A stretch of DNA of 64,000 nt from Pseudomonas trivialis (GCF_001439805.1 NZ_JYLK01000003.1:310001-374000), one strand, 5' to 3'. Shown: positions 27,076-36,543, numbered from the stretch's first letter. Notes: generated by a model not told the origin, from the sequence alone. A program made the numbers and translations.

Positions 27076-27214
27076 GGCGCGGCTCCGAAGGTTGAGCCAC
27101 AGTGTCCGCCCCAAGCCCCGGACCGCTCTTGCAGATTCTTGCGCTTTTGTCGGACCAAGGGCCCACAGCCCCGACCTCGCGCGGTAGGATGCCAGGCATC
27201 GGAGAACACACGCC

Positions 27215-28087
27215 ATGCCTGATCTGCAATCGCTGCACATCTTTCAGTCCCTCAACCGCTCGCCCAACGCACGCCTGCACGCCTGCGCCGAGTTGGGTGA
27301 CGGCGTGTCGGCGGCGCTGTGGAGCAATCACCACGATGCCCAGGATTACCAGGGGCCCAGCCATCACACGCTGTCCTGCTACATCGGCGGCGGCACTGGT
27401 ACGTTTCGCCGTGACCAGCCGGGCATCAAGGGCGGCCCGGACAAGTTGTGCGTGCTGCCGGCCGAGCATCAGTCGGCCTGGGTGATCAACGGCGACATCC
27501 GCCTGGCCCATGTGTATTTCAGCCCGGAACAGTTCGCCCTCGGTTGCGTCACGCTGCTGGACCGCGAACCGCGCGCCCTGGCATTGCAGGAAGCGACCTT
27601 TCTTGAAGACCCAAGCCAGGCGCGGCGCTTTCACCAACTGATCGCGCTCAATTGGCACGAGCCGGCCGAACGCCTGCTCACCAGCAGCCTGGCCCATGAA
27701 ATGCTCAGCCACACCCTGCTCAACCAGGTCGGCGCCCGCGACGGCCTGCGCTTGAAAGGCGGGCTGGCGGCCTACCAGCGGCGGCGGTTGGTGGAGTACA
27801 TCGAGCAGCACCTGCAGGATCCCATCAGCCTCGGGCTGTTGGCCGGCGTGTGCGCCTTGTCGGAATACCACTTCGCGCGGATGTTTCGCCAGAGCTTCGG
27901 CCTGCCGCCCCATCAATACCTGCTGGCGCGGCGCCTGGCCCGTGCGCGCAGCCTGCTGCGCGGCGGCGCCCTGCCGTTGGGCGAGGTCGCCCTGATGTGC
28001 GGGTTTTCCAGCGCCAGCCATTTCAACCAACGCTTTCGCCAGGCCACGGGCGCAACGCCTGGCGACTACCGTCAGGCCTTCGTCTAG
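27215..28087 (+). CDS. AraC family transcriptional regulator
   Basis: This 290-residue regulator has an N-terminal cupin-like sensing part (about 1-170) and a C-terminal AraC/XylS domain with two helix-turn-helix units (about 190-285; CGFSSASHFNQRFRQATGATP is spread over the second). It is divergent from the EamA exporter, the usual arrangement for local control of an exporter. Its stop lies in CTAG, which also supplies the stop of the converging LuxR-type gene. Confidence 0.9.
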   Translation: MPDLQSLHIFQSLNRSPNARLHACAELGDGVSAALWSNHHDAQDYQGPSHHTLSCYIGGGTGTFRRDQPGIKGGPDKLCVLPAEHQSAWVINGDIRLAHVYFSPEQFALGCVTLLDREPRALALQEATFLEDPSQARRFHQLIALNWHEPAERLLTSSLAHEMLSHTLLNQVGARDGLRLKGGLAAYQRRRLVEYIEQHLQDPISLGLLAGVCALSEYHFARMFRQSFGLPPHQYLLARRLARARSLLRGGALPLGEVALMCGFSSASHFNQRFRQATGATPGDYRQAFV

Positions 28088-30585
28088 ACCATCAGCCCGA
28101 GGGTCTTGGCCTTGGCCACCGCCTGGGTGCGCCGTTCCACGCCGAGCTTGCTGTGGATGCGTCGGGCATGGGTCTTGACCGTGTGCAGCGAGATGAACAG
28201 ACGGTCGGCAATTTGCAGGTTTGAATTGCCCAGAGCGATCAACCGCAGCACTTCCAGTTCGCGCTGGCTCAAGGGATTGTCCGCCGTGCCACTGGCGGCT
28301 GTGTGCGGCTCCAGGCCCAGCTCACTCAGCACACCGGGGGAGCGCAGGCGCAGCTCACGGATCGCCTGCTGCACCTGGCAACGCGCCGCCAGGGCCAGGC
28401 CACTTTGCAGCGCACGCCGCGCCAGCGCGGTGTCGCCCAGTTGCCACGCCACCTCGCCGAGCACTAACTGCACTTCGGTTTCCAGGCAGAGCATGCCGCG
28501 CTGCCGGGCAGCCTCCAGCAGTGCGTTGAGCCGCAGAAGGGGTTGCTCGGCGCACCCCAGCTTCACTTCTGCCAACACCAGCAGGTACTCCAGACGCGGG
28601 ATCAATTCCAGCGTGGCCGGCGGTGCCTGCCTGGCGTGGGGCCCGTGAAAGTGACGCAGCACGCGGCGCACCGCTTCCACGGTCAGTTCGGCGCGCCCCT
28701 GCTGCAACCAGAAATGCCCGCTGATCAACAGCAGCACCGCGCGGTAAACGTTTTGCGGGACGTGCCGCTGCTGCATCAGCCGCTCGGCCTCGCGCAGCTG
28801 GATAAATGCCTGGGCGTAGTCGCCATTGTTGGCCGCCAGCAGCGCCAGGCCCAGAAAGCCGTAGAGCACGCGTTTGTCCTGGCTGTGCAAGCACATCGCC
28901 AAGCCCGCCTGGAAACAGTCGGCGGCCAGTGCGTCCTGGCCCTGGCGCAAAGCCAGGTGGCCACGGCGCAAAGCGATCCGCCCCACCAGCGGGCCGGCCG
29001 CGATCTGCTGCTTGAGCAACATTGCCTGCACCTGCTCCAACAGGCTCTGCGCCCGATGCGGTGCGCCGCGCTGCTCAAGCAACTGGGCGTGATCCAGCTC
29101 AAGTAACGCCTCCAGCAGCAGCGAACCCTCGGCGCGGGCCAGGCACAGCGCTTCGCGATTGAGGGTTTGGGCGACGTCCAGCTCGCCGCGCAGCAAGGCT
29201 TGCTGGGTGAGCCCTGACAGGCACATCACGCGCGAGGTCCAGGCGCTGTCGGGCAAGGCCTGCAACGCCTCAAGAAAATGGGCGCGAGAGCATTCGCCAT
29301 CGCCGCTCAAATGCAACAACCAGCCCCACTGCGCCTGCCAACGCGCCAGCAGGTGACGTTGCTGCATGGCGCACGGTTGCGGCGTAAAGCGCGCCAGTTG
29401 ATCGATGCACCGCGCCGCCTGATCGAAGCGACCGGCGAACAGCAGCGCCGCCGTCACCAGCCCCACCAACTGCGCAGAGCACAGCAGCAGCTCATCTCCG
29501 TGCTGTTCGTGCAGGCGCAACACCAGCACGGCGTTCTGCTGGCGAAACAGGTCTTCGAAACTGAAATGCTGCAACAGGCTCACCGCCACTTCGAACGCTT
29601 CGGCCAGCAGCGCCTGCTCGAACGCGGCCTGCCAGTCGCCCTCGGCGGTAAACCATTGGCAGGCGCGCCGGTGCCAGGAGCGCCGGGCCGGCCAGGGTTC
29701 ATCGCGCACCACGTGGGCCAGTGGCGCAAATATGCACAGCCAGTCGGCGCTGTGCTCCCACGGCTGGATAAAGGCACCGAGCGCCTGCAGATCGCGCAGG
29801 TAGCGGCCGCCGTCGCCAGCGCCGAACAGGTGCTCACACAGGCTCGCATTGAACCTGGGCAGATGGGCCAGCACCTGCCAGGCCTCGACCCATTCGGCGG
29901 GCCAGGTGCTGAACAGCTCGTGCTGCAGATAGTCGCGCAAGGTCTTGTCAGGATGGCCGTCGCCCAGCAAGGCGATCCGTACACCTGCGCACCAGCCGGC
30001 GCTGAACTGCATGACGCCGTCGAGGCTCTGCTCGGGACCAAGCAATGCCTGGATTTCCCCAGCGCTGAACGCCAGCTCGCCGGCGCTGCACTCCCACAGT
30101 TCATCGTCGAGCAACAGCCGTGGCCAGTTGCACGCCGGGCGCCGCCGCGTGCCCAGCCACCAGCTCAGCGCCGGGCTGCTTAGGGTGAGCAGGCGGTCGA
30201 GCAAGGCGTCCAGTTCAGGGTCGGGGAAACGACAGAAATCATCGAGAAACAGCCACGCCGGCGTTGACCAGCCACTGAGCTCAAGCAGCAGCGCGGCTTC
30301 ATCGGTGAAGGACAGGCCCAGGTTCTGCGCCACGCGCCGGCAAAGACCCTCGGGGCTCAAGGCCATCCCATTGAGTGCCAGCCAGTACACCGGGCACCCC
30401 GCTGGCGCCTGCAAGGCGCACTCGGCGAACAACGCACTCTTGCCACTGCCGCCCGGCGCACACAGCAACCTCACCCGTGCCTGCGCCGCGAGCAAGGGCT
30501 GGGCCAGTCGCGGGCGCGACAGGTGGTGAGCGGACAGCCGTGGCATGAATCCGGGACGGTCCAGGCAGCGCGTCATGGCGGTCAT
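28084..30585 (-). CDS. MalT-like LuxR-family (LAL) regulator
   Basis: This 833-residue regulator has an N-terminal ATP-binding domain with Walker A APGGSGKS (residues 43-50), a long central helical TPR-like region, and a C-terminal LuxR helix-turn-helix (about 765-833, with LSQRELEVLRLIALG and HTVKTHARRI). Such proteins are ATP-dependent sensors that activate nearby operons when a ligand binds. The DUF1329/DUF1302 pair lies on the same strand upstream and is a plausible target. The end overlaps the AraC gene by 4 bases. Confidence 0.92.
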   Translation of the reverse strand: MTAMTRCLDRPGFMPRLSAHHLSRPRLAQPLLAAQARVRLLCAPGGSGKSALFAECALQAPAGCPVYWLALNGMALSPEGLCRRVAQNLGLSFTDEAALLLELSGWSTPAWLFLDDFCRFPDPELDALLDRLLTLSSPALSWWLGTRRRPACNWPRLLLDDELWECSAGELAFSAGEIQALLGPEQSLDGVMQFSAGWCAGVRIALLGDGHPDKTLRDYLQHELFSTWPAEWVEAWQVLAHLPRFNASLCEHLFGAGDGGRYLRDLQALGAFIQPWEHSADWLCIFAPLAHVVRDEPWPARRSWHRRACQWFTAEGDWQAAFEQALLAEAFEVAVSLLQHFSFEDLFRQQNAVLVLRLHEQHGDELLLCSAQLVGLVTAALLFAGRFDQAARCIDQLARFTPQPCAMQQRHLLARWQAQWGWLLHLSGDGECSRAHFLEALQALPDSAWTSRVMCLSGLTQQALLRGELDVAQTLNREALCLARAEGSLLLEALLELDHAQLLEQRGAPHRAQSLLEQVQAMLLKQQIAAGPLVGRIALRRGHLALRQGQDALAADCFQAGLAMCLHSQDKRVLYGFLGLALLAANNGDYAQAFIQLREAERLMQQRHVPQNVYRAVLLLISGHFWLQQGRAELTVEAVRRVLRHFHGPHARQAPPATLELIPRLEYLLVLAEVKLGCAEQPLLRLNALLEAARQRGMLCLETEVQLVLGEVAWQLGDTALARRALQSGLALAARCQVQQAIRELRLRSPGVLSELGLEPHTAASGTADNPLSQRELEVLRLIALGNSNLQIADRLFISLHTVKTHARRIHSKLGVERRTQAVAKAKTLGLMV

Positions 30586-30716
30586 TGCTGCATCCTGCGT
30601 TTTTAGTGTGATGGAGCCTGACGCGTACCCTAGTCCTGGGGTTGGTGGTTGTTGAAGAAGTATTCAGCGGGGTGATTGACGGCCATGCATAAAAGCCAGG
30701 GTGCACGCTTATCCAA

Positions 30717-30761
30717 TGTGGGAGCTGACCCACCGCTATCGCAGGCAAGCCAGCTCCCACA
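30717..30761. repeat. Short REP pair (GTGGGAGCTGGCTTGCC type)
   Basis: Two inverted REP cores 45 bases across form one hairpin between the LuxR-type regulator and the DUF1329 gene. Related pairs are at 52824 and 53780. Confidence 0.82.
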
Positions 30762-30785
30762 GGTTGGTTGGATTTCACCTCACCT

Positions 30786-32144
30786 TCAGCGCACGCCTTC
30801 GGAGCGCAATGCTGCGGGGGTGTAGTCGGCGGCCTTGGCGGCGAAGCCGAACACGAAGCTGCGTTTCTCCTCGTTCTTCATGCCCAGGGCGATGTAGCGC
30901 CCGGCGATGAGGTCGTAGAGGGTTTCGACGGTGTAGGCCGGCACCTGGTGGTCGTAATAGAACTGCGCATGGCCTTCGGCGACGCGCCACAGTTGGCCGC
31001 GACCGTCGTAGTGATCCACCAGCGCCACCTGCCAGCTGTCTTCGTCGATGTACATGTGGCGCTTGTCGTAGACATGCCGTTCGCTGGGCTTGACCGTGCC
31101 GACCACTTCCCACACGCGGTGCAGCTCGTAGCGGGTCAGGTCCTGGTTGATGTGGCCGGCCTTGATGATGTCGTCGTACTTGAGGCTCGGCGAATCGAGC
31201 TTGTAGCTGTTGTAGGGGATGTACAGCTCTTTCTTGCCCACCAGCTTCCAGTCGTAGCGGTCGGGCGCGCCGGAGAACATGTCGAAGTTGTCGGTGGTGC
31301 GCAGGCCGTCGGACGCAGTGCCCGGGCCGTCATACGACACTTGCGGCGCCCGCCGTACGCGGCGCTGGCCAGCGTTGTAGATCCACGCCAGGCGCGGTTC
31401 CTTCACCTGATCGAGGGTTTCGTGCACCAGCAGCACGTTGCCCGCCAGCCGCGCCGGGGCCGTCACCGATTGCTTGAAGAAGCTCAGTACGTTGGCCGCC
31501 TTGGCCGGGTCCATGTCGGGGATGGCCTGGGGCACTGCCACTTCTTCTTCGAAACGGATCGGCGTGTAGCTGCCGTTGGTCTGCGGCGTGGCCTGGGTGA
31601 TGATGCGCCGCAGGTTGCCGCCGTGGTAACGGGTGATGTGGTTCCACAGCACCTCCACGCCAGTCTTGGGAATCGGGAACGCGTAATAGCGGTTGCCGGT
31701 GAAGTTCTCCAGGCCGTTGCCGTCGTTGATCGCCTTGACGTTCAACGCGCTGCGCTTGATCGACGCGTAGATGTCCGGCGGCAGGTTCACCGTGCGGTGG
31801 CTGGGGTACACCGGGATTTTGTAGGTCTCGGGGTAGCGCTTGAACATCGCCACCTGGCCGTCGGAGAGTTTGTCCTTGTACTTGTCCACGGTGGCGGCGG
31901 TGATCACGAACAGTGGTTTTTCACTGGCAAACGGATCGGCCAGAAAGCCTTTGCTGTCCACCGCGCCGGCGTTTTTCGGGATGCCGCCGGTCCAGGCCGG
32001 GATCGAGCCGTCAGCGTTGCCGGCCTTTTCGGCACCGACCGGCGTGAGGGTGGTGCCCAATTGGGCGGCCTCTTGCGGCGAGACCGCCGCCATCACGTGA
32101 GCGGCCAGCAAACTCAGGGCCAACACTGCAATTGTCTTACGCAT
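30786..32144 (-). CDS. DUF1329 outer-membrane-associated protein
   Basis: This 452-residue exported protein has a signal peptide (about 1-19, ending HVMA) and the DUF1329 pattern, including SIPAWTGGIP near residue 47 and many aromatic beta-strand segments. DUF1329 proteins adopt a LolA-like, beta-rich fold and occur next to DUF1302 genes. The DUF1302 gene lies 26 bases upstream on the same strand, so they form an operon. Function is unknown; involvement in hydrophobic-substrate handling at the outer membrane is often proposed. Confidence 0.88.
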   Translation of the reverse strand: MRKTIAVLALSLLAAHVMAAVSPQEAAQLGTTLTPVGAEKAGNADGSIPAWTGGIPKNAGAVDSKGFLADPFASEKPLFVITAATVDKYKDKLSDGQVAMFKRYPETYKIPVYPSHRTVNLPPDIYASIKRSALNVKAINDGNGLENFTGNRYYAFPIPKTGVEVLWNHITRYHGGNLRRIITQATPQTNGSYTPIRFEEEVAVPQAIPDMDPAKAANVLSFFKQSVTAPARLAGNVLLVHETLDQVKEPRLAWIYNAGQRRVRRAPQVSYDGPGTASDGLRTTDNFDMFSGAPDRYDWKLVGKKELYIPYNSYKLDSPSLKYDDIIKAGHINQDLTRYELHRVWEVVGTVKPSERHVYDKRHMYIDEDSWQVALVDHYDGRGQLWRVAEGHAQFYYDHQVPAYTVETLYDLIAGRYIALGMKNEEKRSFVFGFAAKAADYTPAALRSEGVR

Positions 32145-32170
32145 AAGTTCTTGTCCTTCTTTAAGCCAAA

Positions 32171-33961
32171 TCAGAAGTTCACGCCGAAGCTGAGGGCGAG
32201 GAAGTCGCGGTCGGTCAGGGTGTTGTAGTCGCCGCCAAAAAAGTCGGTGTAGCTGAGGCTGGCGGTGTAAGTGCTGCGGTAGTCGGCATCCACGCCGACA
32301 CTGATGGCCTTGGCGCCCTTGTTGAAGATGCCGTTGGGGCCGTAGCCGGCGACGTCATGGGACCAGGACAGGTTGGGCTTGAGGTTCACCCCGGCAATCG
32401 CGTTGTTGTAGTCCAGGATCGCCCGCGCGCGGTAGCCCCAGGAGGTGGAGGTGACGAAGCCGTCGGTGTCACCCTGGAACCCGTAGGCGCCGTACACCGA
32501 GTCGCGGCCGTAACGCAGTTTGGTTTTGTCTTCCAGCCCGGCCACGTGCACCACCGCCGCCTCGCCCACCAGGGTCAGGCGCTCGGCGCCCAGCACCTGG
32601 TCGAAAAACTGGGTCATGGTGCTCTGGACCTGGGTGATTTCCTTGCGCCGGTAACCTACGTTGTCGGCGCCGAACGAGCTGCGGATGGGCGAGGCGGTAT
32701 TACCGGCAATCGGGTTGATCAGCGCCAGGGTCAGGTCGGTGGTGTTCAGTTGCACCGGAGCGTTGGGGCGGTAACTGATTTCACCGGTCCACGCGGTGCC
32801 GGTGGGCAAGGTGGTGGAGAAGCTGGCGCCGAACAGGCGGATGTCCTCGGGATAGTCGAGGTAATACTGACCGCGGCCGAGCATCAGACTTTGCACCAGG
32901 CCCGCACCGGAGCCGGGCGCCAGGCGGTTGGCGGCCCCTGCAATGGCGCCGAGGGTCGCAAGGCTGGTGTTGTTGGTAATGGTGCCCACGGTCGGCGTGC
33001 GGCTGTGGTAGTTCATGAAATACAGGCCGTACTCGGTGTCGTCGCCGAGCCAGCGCAGGGCCGCGCCGAACTGGCCGGAGTCGCGCGCATCGCGGTCGCC
33101 GGCACGCCGTACGATCACGCCTTCATTGGTCACGCCGAAACCCTGGCCGAATGCGGCTGCCACCGGTTGCAGGGGCCGGATCGCCGGGCTGCCGACCGTG
33201 TAGTTATTGGTGCAACCGTCCGCCGCCACATCGCCGCCAAAGAAGGTGCCGCAGTTGTCCAGCACCGTCTGGTCCCATTCCAGTTGGTAGAACCCTTCGA
33301 CGGTGAGCTGACTGGTGAGGCTTTGGGAGGCGAACAGCATGTTCACCGGGATCAGGCCCTCCTTGATCTCGGCGCCCGGACGGCGGAACGCGGAGACGTC
33401 AACCGGGTTGATGCTGTTGATGGAGTTGCCGATAAACGTGCTTTCGCCCCAGCTGACCACTTGCTTGCCGGCGCGCACGGTGCCCGGCAGGTCGCCCAGG
33501 GAATAGTTGTGGTACACGAAGGCATCGAGGATCTGCGCGCCACTGGATTTGGCGCCCTCTTTGCGGTTGTGATCGCTGATGGGCTTGAACTCGCGGTCTT
33601 CGTCCTTGAGTTCGAAGTCGTACCAGTATTTGCCACGCACGAACACGCCGGTGTCGCCGTATTTCAACTCGAGGTCGTGCAGGCCTTTGAAGATTTTCGA
33701 GAAGGTCTCGCCTTTCTTGAAATTGAGCCGCCCGTCATCGCCCGTGGAAGCCTGGCCGCTGCCACCGTTGACGGTGCCCACCAGCTTGCGGTCGGCATCG
33801 CGCATGCCCCAACTGGCGCCCACCGACAGTGAGGAATCGAATTGCCCTTCGATCTCGCCAATGTTGAACGAAACAGCCTGCGCCTGGGCACAGCAACCCA
33901 AGGCAACCGCAGCGGCCAGCGCCTGTGGCGTGAAGATGGCGCGCATTGTTGTTTTTGTCAT
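32171..33961 (-). CDS. DUF1302 outer-membrane protein
   Basis: This 596-residue protein has a signal peptide (about 1-26) and a long beta-rich mature region ending in a phenylalanine-terminated tail (FGVNF), the C-terminal signature of outer-membrane barrel proteins. It belongs to DUF1302 and is co-transcribed with the DUF1329 gene. The start is the ATG at 33959-33961, in front of the signal peptide; about 45 codons of open frame precede it but include none of the protein's features. Substrate and role are unknown. Confidence 0.88.
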   Translation of the reverse strand: MTKTTMRAIFTPQALAAAVALGCCAQAQAVSFNIGEIEGQFDSSLSVGASWGMRDADRKLVGTVNGGSGQASTGDDGRLNFKKGETFSKIFKGLHDLELKYGDTGVFVRGKYWYDFELKDEDREFKPISDHNRKEGAKSSGAQILDAFVYHNYSLGDLPGTVRAGKQVVSWGESTFIGNSINSINPVDVSAFRRPGAEIKEGLIPVNMLFASQSLTSQLTVEGFYQLEWDQTVLDNCGTFFGGDVAADGCTNNYTVGSPAIRPLQPVAAAFGQGFGVTNEGVIVRRAGDRDARDSGQFGAALRWLGDDTEYGLYFMNYHSRTPTVGTITNNTSLATLGAIAGAANRLAPGSGAGLVQSLMLGRGQYYLDYPEDIRLFGASFSTTLPTGTAWTGEISYRPNAPVQLNTTDLTLALINPIAGNTASPIRSSFGADNVGYRRKEITQVQSTMTQFFDQVLGAERLTLVGEAAVVHVAGLEDKTKLRYGRDSVYGAYGFQGDTDGFVTSTSWGYRARAILDYNNAIAGVNLKPNLSWSHDVAGYGPNGIFNKGAKAISVGVDADYRSTYTASLSYTDFFGGDYNTLTDRDFLALSFGVNF

Positions 33962-34204
33962 GCGTCTTCCCCGGTGAGTGACAGAAGGCTTCACCCTACT
34001 GCCGCCCAGGGGGAGCGATAAGCGCACCAAGGAGGTATTCGTGTTGTCGCTCGAAAGGATTAGCGGCCGCGCCGGCCGGGGTTTGGGCATGGGCATGCAG
34101 CAAGTGGATGGGAAGCCATCAGAGAAATGGATGGATCGTTACAAAATTTGCAACAGTCCTTGTCTTGATGAGGTATTACTCATTCTGTAACAAACGACTA
34201 TTCT

Positions 34205-34371
34205 TGCCGTGCTTTAAGAGCACTGCGCTCGCTCCCACCCCAGGGTGCAAAGCCGGATTCAACTCGATTGATGTTTTTATTCAATCGGTTATCGGTGTTC
34301 ATTGACGTTTATCTGCCGCTCCTTGGTACAACGTCTTACTTCAGCCGCTGCGTTTGCAGCGGCTTTTTTTT
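34205..34371 (+). ncRNA. Candidate small RNA ending at a terminator
   Basis: TTACTC-N17-TATTCT (34176-34204) is a weak promoter, and the hairpin AGCCGCTGC/GCAGCGGCT followed by eight T is a strong end at 34343-34371. Between them lies no reading frame of note. The identity is unknown and the call rests on those two signals. Confidence 0.35.
34343..34371 (+). terminator. Orphan plus-strand terminator
   Basis: A 9-base perfect stem with a 4-base loop is followed by eight T on the plus strand. The minus strand has no T-run here, so it does not serve the gene at 34403. Confidence 0.85.
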
Positions 34372-34402
34372 GCCTGGGGATTAAAGGACGATCACGCAAC
34401 GA

Positions 34403-35314
34403 TCAGAGGCTGTATTTCTGCAAATTGGCCATCATTTCCTTCAGTGCCTCGATGTTGTCCTGCGGATGGGCGGCCCCTTCGAAGTCGCAGATCTGCGCCC
34501 AATGGGCCGCCACATCGTCGGGCGAGAACCCGGCCTGCGGGTCAAAACCCACCCCCAGGCTGCGCTCCCAGCGGGTCTTGCCGATCCAGCCGCCACCGAC
34601 TTCAAACAGGCCCGAGGTGTCCTGGCAGGCCTCGCTGCCCAGGTACACCACCAGCGGGCTGACCAACTCCGGCTTGAGGCGCTCGAACACCTGCGGCGGA
34701 ATCAGGCCTTCGGTCATGCGCGTGGCGCCCGTCGGGGCGATGGCATTCACCAGAATGTTGTGTTTACGCCCTTCCAGCGCCAGGGTGCGGGTCAGGCCAT
34801 AGAGCCCGAGCTTGGCCATGCCGTAGTTGGACTGGCCGAAGTTGCCGTAGATGCCAGAAGTGGACGCGGTGAAGATTACCCGACCGTAGGCTTGCTCACG
34901 CAGGTGCGGCCAGGCGGCGCGGGTGACTTTGTAGGCACCTTCGACATGCACCCGGTAAACCAGGTCCCAATCGCTGTCCTCCATCTTGTGGAAGGTTTTG
35001 TCACGCAGGATGCCGGCGTTGTTGACCACCACGTCGATGCGGCCGAATGCGTCCATGGCGTTCTGCACAATCCTGTCGCCGTCGGTGACCGAGTCATGGT
35101 TGGCCTGGGCAATGCCGCCGGCCTCGCGGATTTCGGCGACCACCCGGTCGGCCGCCGAGGCGTTGGCGCCCTCGCCCTGGGCGGAACCGCCGAGATCGTT
35201 GACCAGCACTTTGGCCCCGTGCCTGGCAAACAGCAGCGCATGGGCGCGGCCCAACCCGCCGCCGGCACCGGTGACGATCACAACCTTATCCTGGAACTGC
35301 ACTGACTCACTCAT
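34403..35314 (-). CDS. Short-chain dehydrogenase/reductase
   Basis: This 303-residue NAD(P)-dependent oxidoreductase has a TGAGGGLG cofactor loop (15-22), NNAG (98-101) and the catalytic group S153, Y164 and K168. The sequence resembles the dehydrogenase half of multifunctional beta-oxidation enzymes (MFE-2), so a 3-hydroxyacyl-CoA substrate is possible but unproved. The ATG at 35312-35314 has GGAG upstream. A REP-like element separates it from the hydrolase gene upstream on the same strand. Confidence 0.85.
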   Translation of the reverse strand: MSESVQFQDKVVIVTGAGGGLGRAHALLFARHGAKVLVNDLGGSAQGEGANASAADRVVAEIREAGGIAQANHDSVTDGDRIVQNAMDAFGRIDVVVNNAGILRDKTFHKMEDSDWDLVYRVHVEGAYKVTRAAWPHLREQAYGRVIFTASTSGIYGNFGQSNYGMAKLGLYGLTRTLALEGRKHNILVNAIAPTGATRMTEGLIPPQVFERLKPELVSPLVVYLGSEACQDTSGLFEVGGGWIGKTRWERSLGVGFDPQAGFSPDDVAAHWAQICDFEGAAHPQDNIEALKEMMANLQKYSL

Positions 35315-35444
35315 ACCGAACTCCACAGGCGACAATGGCAATGGCTTGAGTGTCCGGCACCGGGCGGATGGTCACAATGAACACGGCCGCGGCTGAATGG
35401 TGCGCGATAAGGCAGCGGGATGATTGCGTGCCAAGCACGTTCGT

Positions 35445-35578
35445 TGTGGCGAGCGGGCTTGCCCCGCGTTGGGGTGCGAAGCGCCCCCAATCAAGGAAAA
35501 TGCGGTTTACCAGACCCTGCGCAGAGTCTGGTTTTGGGGCTGCTTCGCACCCCAACGCGGGGCAAGCCCGCTCGCCAC
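35445..35578. repeat. 135-bp palindromic REP-like element, copy 4
   Basis: It has the same terminal inverted repeats and core orientation as copy 2. A partial extra end (CCTGCTCGCCACGG) follows at about 35586-35598. Confidence 0.88.
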
Positions 35579-35634
35579 GACAAACCTGCTCGCCACGGGA
35601 ATATTGGTTGGCTGAAATAGGCTTACCCAAGCCT

Positions 35635-36543
35635 TCATCGCGAGCAAGCCCCCTCCCACACGGTGGCGCGTGCGATGTGTGCGCGAAACGTCAGGTAATG
35701 CTTGAGCACCTGCACCGGCGCTTCGATCTGCGGGTAGTGGCCGATGTTGGTCAGCAGTACGGTATCGGCGTGGGGCACCAGTTGATGGTATCGCTCCACC
35801 ATGTGCGCGCCGGAGATCGGGTCGACCTCGCCATCGATCACGCGCAACGGCACATCGCCCACTTGCATGGCCGCCACCCAGCGATCGCGCAGGGCGCGGC
35901 GCTGGGGCACGTAGGCGATGAGTTTGTGCAGGATGCGCGTGCCGTCGTTGGCGCTGATCAGGCTCCAGAAATCGTCCAGAGCGCTTTCGCTGGGGCGGGT
36001 CTGGGGGCCGAAGATCTGGCTGAAGCTGTTGGACAGGGCGTTGCGCCCAAAGGCGCGGCCGATCATCCAGCCCAGGGGGCTGAGCAAGAGCTTTTGAACC
36101 AGCGCCGGGCGATGGGTTTCGGGAAACAGCCCGCCGTTGAGGAACACGCAGCTGGCCATCTGGAAGCGGCCTTCGTGGTGCCGGGCCAGCAGTTCCTGGG
36201 CGACGCTGTCACCGTAGTCATGGGCCAGCACATGCACGGGTTGCTCGACCCCCAGGTGCTTGAGCAGCGCCTGTTGCAGATCGGCCTGCTCCAGCAGGCA
36301 ATAGCCGTGATCCAGTGGCTTGGCCGAATCGCCAAAGCCGAGCATGTCGCAGGCGATCACCAGGTTGCGATGGGCCAGAGGCTGCCACAGGTAGTGCCAG
36401 TCCCAACTGGCGGTGGGGAAGCCGTGGATCAGCAGCAGCGGCTCACCCTGGCCAGCCACCCAATAACGAATGGTGTGGCCGCGAAACTCAAAACTGCGGC
36501 TGCGCTTGCGCCAGGCACGCAACGGGATCTCGGCGAGCGGCAT
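35635..36543 (-). CDS. Alpha/beta hydrolase with an aspartate nucleophile
   Basis: This 302-residue protein has the epoxide-hydrolase/haloalkane-dehalogenase layout. The oxyanion motif is HGFP (40-43), the nucleophile elbow AHDYGD gives D109, an acidic DGEVDP loop follows, and the catalytic histidine is in NIGHYPQ near residue 276. The substrate is unknown. The final residues, TVWEGACSR, are encoded by a REP sequence that runs through the stop codon. The start overlaps the stop of a 48-residue upstream ORF (TGATG), so they are coupled. Confidence 0.85.
   Translation of the reverse strand: MPLAEIPLRAWRKRSRSFEFRGHTIRYWVAGQGEPLLLIHGFPTASWDWHYLWQPLAHRNLVIACDMLGFGDSAKPLDHGYCLLEQADLQQALLKHLGVEQPVHVLAHDYGDSVAQELLARHHEGRFQMASCVFLNGGLFPETHRPALVQKLLLSPLGWMIGRAFGRNALSNSFSQIFGPQTRPSESALDDFWSLISANDGTRILHKLIAYVPQRRALRDRWVAAMQVGDVPLRVIDGEVDPISGAHMVERYHQLVPHADTVLLTNIGHYPQIEAPVQVLKHYLTFRAHIARATVWEGACSR
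35637..35660. repeat. REP inside the hydrolase 3' end
   Basis: GAGCAAGCCCCCTCCCACA is the short REP core. It encodes the last residues of the hydrolase. Confidence 0.85.

Larger units (their letters stand above)
33962..34402. other. 441-base gap with an orphan terminator
   Basis: No protein gene is supported. The stretch contains a plus-strand terminator with no plus-strand gene before it, and a weak promoter near 34176-34204. A short RNA of about 160 bases could end there. Confidence 0.45.

Noticed and set aside
26210..28030. A 606-codon minus-strand frame across the EamA and AraC genes
   Set aside because: It overlaps two well-supported genes in other frames and matches no known family.
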